This document shows positions 1-8,327 of a stretch of 64,000 bases of DNA, in pieces; position 1 is the first letter of the stretch; each line of letters opens with the position of its first letter. The position numbers and the translations under genes are program-made. The stretch is from the NCBI GenBank assembly GCA_963812245.1, contig CAWEUK010000002.1, positions 1,488,001-1,552,000 on the forward strand. The letters run 5' to 3'. This DNA comes from Salsipaludibacter sp963812245 (GTDB lineage Bacteria > Actinomycetota > Nitriliruptoria > Nitriliruptorales > Nitriliruptoraceae). Below the pieces are notes generated by a model, which saw only the letters and a list, made by a program, of their open reading frames with translations, made no database searches and was not told the DNA's origin.

Positions 1-2148
1 CAGGTCGACGAGCTGTACACCCAGGCGCTGGCGGGGATTCCCGCGGCCCAGCGCGGCCTGCTCTCCGCGACGCTGGGTGGCGACGTCACCGAGACCTCTG
101 CCACTGCCGGCGTGGCGATCGTCTTCCTCGAGTCCGACGCCGTGGCCGAGACCGGTGACACGCCCGCCCAGCAGGCGCTGGTGTCACTGGGCGGCACGAC
201 TGATTCCGGGTTCGAGATCGCACCCTTCGACATCTCGGCGCTCAGTGCCGAGATCACCGACTCGATCACCAGCCAGCTGAGCACGTTGCTGCTGGTTGCC
301 GTCGGGCTGATCATCCTCATCCTGGTGGCCATCTACAGACGCCCGATGGACGTCATCGCCTCGATGCTGGGCCTGTTCTTCACCATCGTGTGGATGCAGG
401 GTGGCTCCGCGCTGGTGGGCCCGAAGGGCCTGGGGTGGACGGGTGGCCAGAGTGAGATGACCATGGCCATCCCGATCCTGCTGGTGGGCCTGGGTGTGGA
501 CTACGGCATCCACCTGACCATGCGCTACCGCGAGGAACGCGCCACGGACCAGCGGCCGGGCGAGGCTGCCCAGTCCGCCATCGGGGCCGTGGGTGTGGCC
601 CTGCTGCTGGCGACCATCACCACGGTCGTGGGGTTCCTGACCAACCTGTCCAACCCGTTGCCACCACTGCAGGACTTCGGGGTGTTCGCCGCGATCGGCG
701 TCGTTGCTGCCTTCATCATCATGACGGCCTTCGTCCCCGCCGTGCGGACCATCGTGGATCGCCGCCGTGAGGCCAGGGGCACGCTCAAGCCCGAACGCAA
801 CCAGTCGAAGGACCCGGGCTTCCTCGGTCGTGCGGCCAGCACCGTGGCGCCGCTGGCCGTGCGGCGCCCATGGGTGGTCATCGGCGGTGCCCTGGCACTG
901 GTCGCGCTCGGCGCCCTCAGTGCCACGAACCTGTCGACGGAGTTCAGCCAGACCGAGTTCTTCCCGTCGGACTCGGACGCACTGGCGCAGATCGAACGCA
1001 CCCAGGACGCCTTCCAGGGCGATGTCACCGAGACCACCCAGGTGCTGGCGTCCGGTCGTGTCGACACCGTCCAGGGGTTCAACGCGCTGGCGCAGTACAC
1101 CAGCGAGGTCACGCAACTCGACGACGTCCGTGACGACGTGCCGGTCGACTCGGTGATCGCCCGCCTGGAGGGCATCCAGGCCGCCATGGCCGACGCTGAC
1201 GCTGACGGCGAACTGCCCGAGGGCGTCGACCTCGCAACCGTGCTCAACTTCATCGACGAACTCGACACCAGCGACTTCGACCCGGCCACCGGTGTCGCCG
1301 ACGACACCGACGTGACCGTGCTGCTCGACGGCCTGGTGGCACTCGCGCCGGCGACGGAGGGGGTCGTGTCGAGCAACGGTCGCGGTGGCTACGACGCGGC
1401 GCTGGTCTCCATCCCGACCCGGGCAGGCGACCAGGTCGGCGACCTCGTCGAAGGGCTGGACGGGCTGGCCCCGATCCTCACCGACGGGGGGATGACGGCC
1501 TACTCGGCATCCGACGGACTGCTCATCGACCTGGTCCTGTCGGAGTTGCAGGCCAGCCAGTTGCGCGGGTTGGTGCTGACCCTGGTGGCCTCGATGGTGA
1601 TCCTCGCCCTGGCGTTCTGGGCACGTGACCGCAAGCCCATGCTGGGCGTGCTGGCCATCCTGACGGTCGCGTTCGTGGTCGCCTGGGTGTTCGGCCTGAT
1701 GGCGTTGGTCGGCATTCCCTTCAACGTCATGACGGCGATGGTGTCCGGGCTGGCCGTGGGCATCGGGGTTCCGTTCGGCATCCACGTCGTGAACCGGTTC
1801 CTGGAGGACCGCAAGACCCACGACGACACGCTCACCGCAATGCGCGACACGTTGCGCAACACCGGGGGGGCGCTGGTGGGATCGGCCGTGACCACGATGG
1901 CCGGGTTCGGCGTGCTCGTGTTCTCGACGATCGGTCCGTTCCGCCAGTTCGGCATCGTGCTGGCCCTGACCATCGGTCTGGCACTGCTGTCGTCGATCAT
2001 CGTCCTGCCGGCGATGCTCACCCTGTGGGCGCGCCGCCACCCGTACCTGGGTGACGACACCACGACCCAGCCTGCCCACGAGTCGATCCACCAGGTCTCG
2101 CGCGGGTCCGATGCAGCGGTCGAGGTCCTGGCCATCGAGCGCGACTGA
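1..2148 (+). CDS. MMPL/RND-superfamily exporter, C-terminal part (5' truncated by window edge)
   Basis: The frame is open from base 1 to the TGA at 2146-2148, giving 715 residues with no start codon in the window. It begins near the end of the first extracytoplasmic loop. Two RND-type membrane blocks follow, the first at about codons 93-230 and the second at about codons 525-680. Each contains the RND repeat motif, seen as GVDYGIHL in the first half and GVPFGIHVVNRF in the second. A second large soluble loop, rich in Asp and Thr, lies between the blocks. The layout fits HAE3/MMPL exporters driven by proton motive force, which move lipids or other hydrophobic molecules. The substrate cannot be inferred. 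Roughly the first 150-250 residues should lie upstream. Confidence 0.9.
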   Translation, partial: QVDELYTQALAGIPAAQRGLLSATLGGDVTETSATAGVAIVFLESDAVAETGDTPAQQALVSLGGTTDSGFEIAPFDISALSAEITDSITSQLSTLLLVAVGLIILILVAIYRRPMDVIASMLGLFFTIVWMQGGSALVGPKGLGWTGGQSEMTMAIPILLVGLGVDYGIHLTMRYREERATDQRPGEAAQSAIGAVGVALLLATITTVVGFLTNLSNPLPPLQDFGVFAAIGVVAAFIIMTAFVPAVRTIVDRRREARGTLKPERNQSKDPGFLGRAASTVAPLAVRRPWVVIGGALALVALGALSATNLSTEFSQTEFFPSDSDALAQIERTQDAFQGDVTETTQVLASGRVDTVQGFNALAQYTSEVTQLDDVRDDVPVDSVIARLEGIQAAMADADADGELPEGVDLATVLNFIDELDTSDFDPATGVADDTDVTVLLDGLVALAPATEGVVSSNGRGGYDAALVSIPTRAGDQVGDLVEGLDGLAPILTDGGMTAYSASDGLLIDLVLSELQASQLRGLVLTLVASMVILALAFWARDRKPMLGVLAILTVAFVVAWVFGLMALVGIPFNVMTAMVSGLAVGIGVPFGIHVVNRFLEDRKTHDDTLTAMRDTLRNTGGALVGSAVTTMAGFGVLVFSTIGPFRQFGIVLALTIGLALLSSIIVLPAMLTLWARRHPYLGDDTTTQPAHESIHQVSRGSDAAVEVLAIERD

Positions 2149-2161
2149 GCCGCCGGTGTCG

Positions 2162-2180
2162 CGCGACGGTTATCGTCGCG
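2162..2180 (+). other. Intergenic hairpin before the phosphotransferase gene
   Basis: CGCGACG and CGTCGCG form a perfect 7-bp stem around the loop GTTAT, just after the exporter stop codon. No T-run follows, so terminator activity is uncertain. The loop and right arm also contain TATCGT, a possible -10 element, so the same bases could serve as a promoter or operator. Confidence 0.35.
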
Positions 2181-2203
2181 TGGACGCGATCTCGGAGCAG
2201 TCA

Positions 2204-3259
2204 TTGTCGACCTCTCGTGACGAGCAGGCAGTGCCGGCAGGCATCGATGCGGCTGCCCTGACGTCGTGGTTTCGCGACCACACCGACGTGGTGGGCAGCC
2301 TGTCGTTCGACCCGATCGCCGGGGGCCGCTCCAACCTCACCTACGTCGTCACGGACCGGGCGCACCGGCGCTGGGTGCTGCGCCGCCCGCCGTTGCACTC
2401 CGTGCTGGCATCTGCCCACGACGTCGGCCGTGAGTTTCGCGTGATGCAGGCGTTGCAGGACGCCGACGTGCCGGTGCCACCGCTGGTCGGTCACGAGGCC
2501 GCGGCCACGGTCCTGGATGCGCCCTTCTACGTCATGGACTTCGTGGACGGCCACGTCGTCCGGACTGTCGATGACGCCGACGGCCTGTCGATGGCTGCCC
2601 GGGGCCGCGCAGGCGAGGACCTGGCAGACGTGCTGGCCCGACTGCACGCCATCGAACCCGCTGACGTCGGGCTCGAAGACCTCGGTCGCCGCAGCGACTA
2701 CCTCGCACGCCAACTGCATCGGTGGCGAGGCCAGTACGACAAGGGCCGATCACGCGACGTCCCCGGCATCGAGTCGTTGCACCAGCGGCTGGTCGCCGCC
2801 ATTCCGGCGCAGCAGGGTGCCGCGATCGTGCACGGCGACTACCGACTCGACAACGTGATGGTGGCCGACGATGGTCGCGTGGTGGCAGTCCTGGACTGGG
2901 AACTGTGCACCCTGGGAGATCCGCTGGCCGACCTGGGCCTGTTGGCCGTCTACTGGGATCCGTTCGGGCAGGGGGAGGGGCTGCCGCTGATCCCGGCCGC
3001 CGCCGCCATCGACGGCATGCCCTCGTTCGACACCGTCCTTCAGCGGTATGCAGCCAGTTCGTCGCGTGACCTGGGTGCGTTGGATCGCTACGTGGCCTTC
3101 GGCTACTGGAAGCTCGCGGTGATCCTCGAGGGTGTGCTCGCGCGGATCAAGGCAGGTGCCTACGGCCAGGTCGATGCTGGCGACGTGGCCACGTTCGAGG
3201 AGGTCGTGCCGGCGCTCGCGGCACGAGGCGCCCGCGTCGCCACCAGGGCCGGGATCTGA
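2204..3259 (+). CDS. APH/ChoK-fold phosphotransferase, ACAD10/11 N-domain type
   Basis: This 351-residue protein has the aminoglycoside-phosphotransferase fold. GGRSNLTY near residues 35-42 resembles the nucleotide loop. HGDYRLDN (H210 to N217) carries the catalytic Asp212, and LDWELCTLGDP supplies the metal-binding Asp231. This subgroup resembles the kinase domain fused to acyl-CoA dehydrogenases in ACAD10/11, which phosphorylates 4-hydroxyacyl-CoA. The substrate here is inferred only from that likeness. The TTG start at 2204 is chosen because GGAG lies six bases upstream and the N-terminus then matches the family. GTG codons at 2156 and 2180 are alternatives without a clear ribosome site. 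It follows the exporter by 55 bases. Confidence 0.85.
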   Translation: MSTSRDEQAVPAGIDAAALTSWFRDHTDVVGSLSFDPIAGGRSNLTYVVTDRAHRRWVLRRPPLHSVLASAHDVGREFRVMQALQDADVPVPPLVGHEAAATVLDAPFYVMDFVDGHVVRTVDDADGLSMAARGRAGEDLADVLARLHAIEPADVGLEDLGRRSDYLARQLHRWRGQYDKGRSRDVPGIESLHQRLVAAIPAQQGAAIVHGDYRLDNVMVADDGRVVAVLDWELCTLGDPLADLGLLAVYWDPFGQGEGLPLIPAAAAIDGMPSFDTVLQRYAASSSRDLGALDRYVAFGYWKLAVILEGVLARIKAGAYGQVDAGDVATFEEVVPALAARGARVATRAGI

Positions 3260-3307
3260 CGCCCAACGGTGGTGGGCTGGCCGTCAATGGGGCCACGGTG
3301 CAAGCGC

Positions 3308-3313
3308 TACGGT
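3308..3313 (+). promoter_or_regulatory. -10 element for the NYN-domain gene (leaderless start)
   Basis: TACGGT fits TANNNT and ends seven bases before the ATG at 3321. Transcription would start at or next to the start codon, giving a leaderless or nearly leaderless mRNA. No Shine-Dalgarno sequence precedes this ATG, which fits. Confidence 0.5.
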
Positions 3314-3320
3314 GGGGTCC

Positions 3321-4433
3321 ATGACTACACACGACAACAATGAAGAACGCCTCGCACTGTTCATCGATCACGAGAACGTTGCGATTGGCGCCCGCGACAT
3401 CGGACTGCGGTTCGATGTCTCCCCGCTGCTGGATGCGCTGGCCGAACGCGGTCGGCTCATCACCCGGCGGGCCTATGCAGACTGGAACCTGTTTCGCGAC
3501 GACCGCCGTGGCCTCGTCGACGGCAACATCGAACTGATCGAGATCCCCCAGCGCTCCGACTCGGTGCGCAAGAACGCCGCTGACATCCAGATGGCCGTCG
3601 ACGCCATGGAACTCGCGCTGACGCGCGACTTCGTGTCGACCTTCGTCATCGTGTCCGGCGACTCCGACTTCACCCCGCTGGTGAGCAAGTTGCGAGAACT
3701 CAACAAGCGCGTCATCGGCGTCGGCATGAAGGGCTCGACGTCCAAGATGCTGCCGCCATCGTGCGACGAGTTCATCTTCTACGACCGCCTCGACGGCGCC
3801 CCGCCACGCAACTCGGGCGGTGGCTCCAAGAAGTCGTCACGCTCCAAGTCCTCGAAGAAGTCCTCGTCGAGCAAGTCGTCGTCGGGGTCGTCCAAGTCGA
3901 GCGGCAAGCAGGACCTGCGCCAGCTCGAGCGGCTGATCAAGCGCACGCTGTCGGGGATGCAGTCCTCGGCCGCCGGTGCCGTGCAGGCCTCCAACCTCAA
4001 GCGCGCCCTCCTGCGCAAGGATCCGACGTTCGCCGAGGGCGACTACGGCTTCCGCGGGTTCCAGGAGATGCTGCGCCACCTCGAGTCCAACGGGATCCTC
4101 AAGCTCACCGAGGGGTCCGCCCCCGGTGATCCCGAGGTCGACTTCCCGTCGGCCGAGAAGGGCGAGACCTCCGAGACCGAGGCGTTCGACCTGCTGCGCA
4201 CGACCGTGATCGACCTGATGGACGAGTTGGGCGGCGACCCACCCCTGTCAGGTCTCAAGGACCAGTTGCGCAAGCGCGACGCGGACTTCTCCGAGAAGGA
4301 CTTCGGGTACGCCGGCTTCCTCCAGTTCACCAAGGCCGCAGTGGCCAAGGACGTGCTGGAGATGGACTGGGAGGAAGACGACCAGGAGTACTACCTGTAC
4401 GTCCCCGACGACAAGCTGCCTGCCAAGGCCTGA
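3321..4433 (+). CDS. NYN-domain (LabA/DUF88) protein with two OST-HTH/LOTUS domains
   Basis: This 370-residue protein starts with a NYN/PIN-like ribonuclease domain at about residues 8-155. LFIDHENV gives Asp16, NAADIQ gives Asp88, and SGDSDF gives Asp114 and Asp116, the expected acidic metal site. Residues 161-197 are an almost pure Ser/Lys/Gly linker. Two OST-HTH (LOTUS) repeats follow at about 198-265 and 285-365; both carry the related pattern of a basic helix then F(A/S)E then (Y/F)G(F/Y). LOTUS domains bind RNA, and NYN-LOTUS proteins are thought to act as RNA-cleaving or RNA-binding factors. The ATG has no ribosome site but sits seven bases after a -10. A strong terminator follows. Confidence 0.88.
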   Translation: MTTHDNNEERLALFIDHENVAIGARDIGLRFDVSPLLDALAERGRLITRRAYADWNLFRDDRRGLVDGNIELIEIPQRSDSVRKNAADIQMAVDAMELALTRDFVSTFVIVSGDSDFTPLVSKLRELNKRVIGVGMKGSTSKMLPPSCDEFIFYDRLDGAPPRNSGGGSKKSSRSKSSKKSSSSKSSSGSSKSSGKQDLRQLERLIKRTLSGMQSSAAGAVQASNLKRALLRKDPTFAEGDYGFRGFQEMLRHLESNGILKLTEGSAPGDPEVDFPSAEKGETSETEAFDLLRTTVIDLMDELGGDPPLSGLKDQLRKRDADFSEKDFGYAGFLQFTKAAVAKDVLEMDWEEDDQEYYLYVPDDKLPAKA

Positions 4434-4475
4434 CGCGGCCGATCCAGGCGGGTCCTCTGGCTTCGCATCCAATCA

Positions 4476-4509
4476 ACGACGCCCTCCCGAGAACTCGGGA
4501 GGGCGTCGT
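4476..4509. terminator. Strong bidirectional terminator-like hairpin between NYN gene and clpP
   Basis: A perfect 16-bp inverted repeat (left arm 4476-4491, right arm 4494-4509) has only two bases between the arms. It lies between convergent genes, 43 bases after the NYN stop, so it probably ends transcription from both sides. There is no T-run, as is common in high-GC actinobacteria. Confidence 0.75.
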
Positions 4510-4525
4510 CGTGGTGTGGGTGCCG

Positions 4526-4632
4526 CGTTCACATGCGTTGTCGTGCCGTGGGCCCGTCGTTCACATGCGTTGTCGTGCCGTGGGCCCGTCGTTCACGTGC
4601 GTCGTCGTGCGGTGGGCACGTCGTTCACATGG
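4526..4632. repeat. 32-bp tandem repeat, 3 full copies plus a partial one, running into the clpP stop
   Basis: Copies start at 4526, 4558, 4590 and 4622, exactly 32 bases apart. Copies 1 and 2 are identical, copy 3 has a few changes, and copy 4 is cut off after about 10 bases. The partial copy covers the last Met codon and stop of clpP (reverse strand). The array looks like slippage of the bases just downstream of clpP. Confidence 0.85.
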
Positions 4633-5257
4633 TCGTGACGCCGTGACGGGCCGGCACGACGTCGTCGATGAGGCCGTACTCCATCGCCTCGGCCGCGGTC
4701 ATCCAGTTGTCGCGGTCGGTGTCCTCGGCGATCTGCTCGACGTCCTTGCCGGTGGCCTCGGCGAGCATCTCGTTGAGGCGCTGGCGCATCCACAGGATGT
4801 TGCGGGCCTGGATCTCGATGTCCTTGGCAGTACCCCGCGCGCCGCCAAGCGGCTGGTGGATCATGATGCGGGCGTTCTCGGTGGCCTCGCGTGAGCCGGT
4901 CGGCGTCGCCAACAGGAACGCGCCGGCCGATGCGGCCAGCCCGACGCAGCGGGTGTTCACCTTGGACTTGAGCATGTGCATGGTGTCGTAGATGGCGAAC
5001 ATGCCGGTGATGATCCCGCCCGGCGAGTTGATGTAGAGCGTGATGTCGTCGTCGTTGTCGGCGTCGAGTGCCAACAGTTGGGCGACCAACGAATCGGAGG
5101 TCTCCTGCTCCAGCGGCCCGTTGAGGAACAGGATGCGCTGCTCGAACAACTTCTTGAACGCGCGTGCCTGCCCCGAGATCGCCAGTGGCGACTCCGGTGT
5201 CGTGTCGTCTTCTTCTGCCACGAGGTGGGCCTGTCGTCGTGTGGTCGAGGACGCCAC
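4625..5257 (-). CDS. clpP: ATP-dependent Clp protease proteolytic subunit ClpP
   Basis: This 210-residue protein is the barrel-forming serine peptidase that degrades proteins fed by ClpX or ClpC. The catalytic triad is visible as Ser110 (GLAASAGAF), His134 (MIHQPLGG) and Asp183 (TDRDNW). INSPGG at about 76-81 is the oxyanion-loop region. Length and motifs match canonical ClpP. The start is a GTG; a downstream in-frame start would shorten the propeptide-like N-terminus, so the exact start is open. No clpX, tig or second clpP is adjacent, although many actinobacteria carry a clpP1P2 pair. The 3' end overlaps a 32-bp tandem repeat. Confidence 0.95.
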   Translation of the reverse strand: MASSTTRRQAHLVAEEDDTTPESPLAISGQARAFKKLFEQRILFLNGPLEQETSDSLVAQLLALDADNDDDITLYINSPGGIITGMFAIYDTMHMLKSKVNTRCVGLAASAGAFLLATPTGSREATENARIMIHQPLGGARGTAKDIEIQARNILWMRQRLNEMLAEATGKDVEQIAEDTDRDNWMTAAEAMEYGLIDDVVPARHGVTTM

Positions 5258-5291
5258 GGGTCCGGATTGCAGCCCGTGACGGCGGGGTTGG

Positions 5292-5297
5292 CAGCGT
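5292..5297 (-). promoter_or_regulatory. -10 element for clpP
   Basis: Read on the reverse strand this is TACGCT, placed 34 bases before the clpP GTG. It matches the TANNNT pattern seen at other gene starts here. No clear -35 was found. Confidence 0.4.
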
Positions 5298-5389
5298 AGC
5301 GATCACACCGGATCACCCCGCCGCCCCTGCACCCCCCCGACGCAGATCGCCTGCGTGCGCCCAGCGGGCCGAACGTCCGGTGAATGGGC

Positions 5390-5419
5390 TTGACCGTGCG
5401 GGGTGCGCCCGACCATACT
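5390..5419 (+). promoter_or_regulatory. Sigma-70-type promoter for the IclR gene
   Basis: TTGACC at 5390-5395 and CATACT at 5414-5419 are separated by 18 bases, close to the TTGACA/TATAAT consensus. Transcription would start near 5426, about 48 bases before the ATG. This is the best two-box promoter in the window. Confidence 0.6.
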
Positions 5420-5473
5420 CGCAGACAGGACACCGACGTCTTCCGGCGCCGGGCTCGAGGCAACAAGGACCCA

Positions 5474-6229
5474 ATGGTGGCCGATTCGTCAGCGTCAACC
5501 TCCGCCGGAGGCTCATCGCGGCGGTCAACCGGCTCGCGAACGCTGGCCCGGGGGCTTGCCCTGCTCGGGGCCCTGGGCGACGCCGACGACGGGGACACCG
5601 TGTCGGGACTGGCCGAGTCCACCGGGCTGGACCGTGCCGTGCTGTACCGCCTGCTCGAGACCCTGAGCACGGAGGGCTACGTCACCCGGGATCCCGACAC
5701 GCGCAAGTACCGGTTGGGCCTGGCCGTGCTCGAGTTGGGGGTGCAGGCTGCCCAGGGGCTGGAGGTTCGCCGCCTGGCGGGCTCGGCCCTGCGCGCACTG
5801 GTCGACGAGACGGGCGAGACCGCATGCCTGGCCGTCCGTGATCGTGACGACATGGTCGTCGTCGACGTGGTCGAACCTGCCGAGCGCGTCGTCAGCGTGA
5901 ACTACCGGGTGGGGTATCGCCACCCGCTGGGGGTCTCGGCCCACGGCCGCGCCCTGCTGGCCTTCCTGCCCGAGGGGGCACGCGACCAGCAACTCCAGTC
6001 GGTGCGGCAACGTGGGGTCGCCTACACCCGCGACGAACTCGAGGCCGGGGCATCCGGCGTCGCAGCACCCGTGTTCGACCACGTCGGCAAGGCCGTGGCC
6101 GCCGTCGGGATCGTGGCACCCACCGCTCGCCTGCCCGAACCCGAGGCCGTCGCCCTGCGGGTGTTGCGATCTGCTCGCGAGATCTCCGAGCGACTCGGAT
6201 GGCGTCCACGTCGACAGGGTGGCCAATGA
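5474..6229 (+). CDS. IclR-family transcriptional regulator
   Basis: This 251-residue protein has an N-terminal winged helix-turn-helix at about residues 20-85 (TVSGLAESTGLDRAVLYRLLETL, then the wing GYVTRDPDTRKYRLG). The C-terminal IclR effector-binding domain spans about 95-245, with GYRHPLGVSAHGRALLA as the ligand-pocket signature. IclR proteins control catabolic or stress genes in response to a small molecule, which cannot be named here. The ATG at 5474 is chosen for AAGGA just upstream; an in-frame ATG at 5384 lies in the promoter. The stop overlaps the next start (ATGA), so the two genes are probably translated together. Confidence 0.9.
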   Translation: MVADSSASTSAGGSSRRSTGSRTLARGLALLGALGDADDGDTVSGLAESTGLDRAVLYRLLETLSTEGYVTRDPDTRKYRLGLAVLELGVQAAQGLEVRRLAGSALRALVDETGETACLAVRDRDDMVVVDVVEPAERVVSVNYRVGYRHPLGVSAHGRALLAFLPEGARDQQLQSVRQRGVAYTRDELEAGASGVAAPVFDHVGKAVAAVGIVAPTARLPEPEAVALRVLRSAREISERLGWRPRRQGGQ

Positions 6230-6870
6230 GCCAGGACGACATGGCCCTGGCCCAACTGGTGGCTGCCGCCACGTACGGGCAACTGGCCGGCTTCAGCCTG
6301 ACGGCGGCGCTCGTGCGGATCGCACCCGACATCGCCGTCGCCGAGGAACTCGCCCGGTTGTCGGCGCGGGAGTACGCCGAGTACGAGGTCCTGCGGACCC
6401 ACCTCGACGAATTGACCGACCTGCCCGAGGGCCTGCTCGCCCGCCAGCGACCAGCCTTCGACGACTTCTTCGCCAACGCTGCCGAGCAGTGGGACCAGGG
6501 GTGCGCGGTGCTGGCCTTCGGGTGGGCGATCGCCAACGACTTCCTCACCATGCTGTCGCCGCGGCTGCCCGAGGCCACGCGCGAGGTGTTCGGCCAGGTC
6601 GTCGCGCACCAGGACGTCGAGGCGTTCGCGCTCGACCAGTTGGCCGAGGTTGTGGCCAGCAGCGAGGACCGCCAGCGCATCCGCGTCATCGTCAAGGAGT
6701 TGCTGGGCCTGGCGCTGGCCGGCTACCAGCAGGTCATGCACGACACCGATGCCCTCGAGATCCTGCTCGAGGACGGCGACGACGGTGTCGCGACCAGGGA
6801 GTTGGCGATCGACATCCTCGCCAACCACCGCCGGCGACTGGCCGCGCTCGGGATCGACGACCCGGACTGA
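6226..6870 (+). CDS. Ferritin-like, MiaE-type domain protein
   Basis: This 214-residue, mostly helical protein resembles the actinobacterial ferritin-like group related to tRNA hydroxylase MiaE. Candidate di-iron ligands occur in EYAEYEVL (about residues 47-54) and in later acidic helices. True MiaE hydroxylates a modified adenosine in tRNA; whether this one does is unknown, so it is named by fold only. Its ATG overlaps the IclR stop in an ATGA junction. This pairing suggests the regulator and this protein are made together, with no evidence that one controls the other. Confidence 0.7.
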   Translation: MSQDDMALAQLVAAATYGQLAGFSLTAALVRIAPDIAVAEELARLSAREYAEYEVLRTHLDELTDLPEGLLARQRPAFDDFFANAAEQWDQGCAVLAFGWAIANDFLTMLSPRLPEATREVFGQVVAHQDVEAFALDQLAEVVASSEDRQRIRVIVKELLGLALAGYQQVMHDTDALEILLEDGDDGVATRELAIDILANHRRRLAALGIDDPD

Positions 6871-6924
6871 CTGGGCCCGTTCGCTCCCGCGCCTGACCCC
6901 ACCGGGCAACTGGCACGCAACGAC

Positions 6925-7137
6925 CGATCCCTCGACTGTTGGGGGGCAGCGTTCTCCGGCGCGGTCCCCAGGAACCAACAGTCGCCAGCGCGGTCGCCGA
7001 TCCCTCGACTGTTGGGGGGCAGCGTTCTCCGCGCGGTCCCCAGGAACCAACAGTCGCCAGCGCGGTCGCCGATCCCTCGACTGTTGGGGGGCAGCGTTCG
7101 CCGCGGCGGACGCCAGGGGCCACCAGTCGCCAGCGCG
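6925..7137. repeat. Three tandem 72-73-bp repeats, each able to form a hairpin
   Basis: Copies start at 6925, 6998 and 7070. Each contains CGACTGTTGG and its inverse CCAACAGTCG (copy 1: 6933-6942 with 6975-6984; copy 2: 7006-7015 with 7047-7056; copy 3: 7078-7087 with 7120-7129, one mismatch). Between the arms lie a G-run and a GC-rich loop. The array fills the gap between the MiaE-like gene and the F420 reductase gene and ends just before a -10 element. It could be a multi-hairpin terminator or a regulator-binding array. No gene was found in this gap. Confidence 0.85.
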
Positions 7138-7138
7138 C

Positions 7139-7144
7139 TAGATT
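7139..7144 (+). promoter_or_regulatory. -10 element for the F420 reductase gene
   Basis: TAGATT lies directly after the third hairpin repeat, 60 bases before the ATG at 7205. An AGGAA ribosome site at 7195-7199 then serves that ATG. Confidence 0.45.
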
Positions 7145-7204
7145 CGCAGACCCGATGCCTCGGTGTCCGCCCAGGCCCACTCGCCCCCATCGTCAGGAAC
7201 GTGC

Positions 7205-7948
7205 ATGACCAGTGCCGATCTGCGTGAGTCCATCGGCATCATCGGTGGCACCGGACCCCAGGGACGAGGCCTCGCAGCCCGCTGGGCCCGCGCCGGCCAC
7301 GTGGTCCACATCGGGTCGCGCACGGTCGAGAAGGCCGAGACCGCCGTTGGCGATGTCCTCGGACGCCTCGCCGGCGACGGCGACGTGCGCGCCGGGACCA
7401 ACGCCGACGTGGCTGCCGCGGCCGAGATCGTCGTCGTGGCCGTGCCCTACGAGGCGCAGGCCGCGACGCTGCCCGACCTGGCCGACGTGATCGGCGACAA
7501 GGTCGTGTGCAACGTCGTCAACCCGATGGTGTTCGACGACCAGGGCCCCAAGGCCGTGCGGGTCGAGGCCGGATCCGCGGCCGAGGAGTGTCAACAGCTG
7601 CTGCCGCAGGCGCGGGTCGTGTCGTCGTTCCACGACGTGTCGAGCCGACGACTCCTGCGCGTGGACGAACCCATCAACACCCATGTGCTGATCTGCGGCG
7701 ACGACAACGAGGCGTCGCACCGCGTCGCCCACCTCGCCTCACGCATCGAGGGCATGTGGGGCGTCTACTGCGGCCCCCTGCGCAACTCGGAGTACATCGA
7801 GAACGTCACGCCGCTGATCCTGTGGATCAACAAGTACTACCGCATCCAGGCCGGCCTGCTGATCGACGGCATCGAGCGGGATCCCGAGGCGCTGCACGCC
7901 CACGCGGCCACGGACACCTCCTCCGGGGGCCGCAAGTCCCGCAACTGA
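7205..7948 (+). CDS. npdG: NADPH-dependent F420 reductase (F420H2:NADP oxidoreductase)
   Basis: This 247-residue protein moves hydride between F420H2 and NADP+ in the cytoplasm. The N-terminal dinucleotide-binding motif is IIGGTGPQGRGLA at about residues 10-22, followed by IGSR at the end of the second strand, typical of NADP-specific Fno/NpdG. PYEAQAATLPDLAD and NVVNPMVF match the family core. Length is slightly above that of archaeal Fno. The ATG at 7205 has AGGAA six bases upstream. An earlier in-frame GTG at 7163 would give a poor N-terminus. The gene implies that the organism makes F420; no F420 synthesis gene lies in the window. Confidence 0.88.
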   Translation: MTSADLRESIGIIGGTGPQGRGLAARWARAGHVVHIGSRTVEKAETAVGDVLGRLAGDGDVRAGTNADVAAAAEIVVVAVPYEAQAATLPDLADVIGDKVVCNVVNPMVFDDQGPKAVRVEAGSAAEECQQLLPQARVVSSFHDVSSRRLLRVDEPINTHVLICGDDNEASHRVAHLASRIEGMWGVYCGPLRNSEYIENVTPLILWINKYYRIQAGLLIDGIERDPEALHAHAATDTSSGGRKSRN

Positions 7949-8075
7949 CCTGGACGTCGACCGGCGCGGGTCTGGGCAACTCGTGCCCAACGCGCGCATC
8001 GTCCCGTCACACCGTGCCGCGACCGTCGTCCCGGGCTCAGTGCGCCCACGGCCGATCAGGCGTCGAGCCACCCCG

Positions 8076-8327
8076 TCACATGGAAGACGGCACCGAATAG
8101 CGCGTACGGAACTCGTTGGTGTCCATCGACTCGAGGTGGGCGGAGACCTGGTCGAGGAATTCCTCGGCCTGGGCTTCGTCACTGAAGGTCTGTGCCCACA
8201 CCATGGCGCCAGTGGCCGAGACGATCAGTTGCACGTCGTGCATGACCGCGCCCTCGTAGCCGCCGCGACGTTGGGTCGCGATGCGGAAGTCCGAACGGGC
8301 GGGGCGCTCGGCGGCGGTGTCGGACAC
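8076..8327 (-). CDS. Small hypothetical protein, 83 residues
   Basis: I do not recognise a family. The protein is soluble and acidic towards its C-terminus. A predicted beta strand (VQLIVSATGAMVWAQTF) is followed by an amphipathic helix (DEAQAEEFLDQVSAHL). The GTG start is strongly supported by GGAGGA five bases upstream on the reverse strand. It lies 146 bases downstream of nadE on the same strand and could be co-transcribed with it. The coding frame stays open far upstream, but no start there has a comparable ribosome site. Confidence 0.65.
   Translation of the reverse strand: MSDTAAERPARSDFRIATQRRGGYEGAVMHDVQLIVSATGAMVWAQTFSDEAQAEEFLDQVSAHLESMDTNEFRTRYSVPSSM

Noticed and set aside
184..2091. 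Long open frame on the reverse strand opposite the MMPL exporter
   Set aside because: Codon composition is that of a high-GC antisense shadow (Gln/His/Arg-rich) and the exporter on the other strand has clear motifs.
6925..7137. Possible CRISPR array of three units
   Set aside because: Units are adjacent with no unique spacers, and the period of 73 bases is a tandem duplication.
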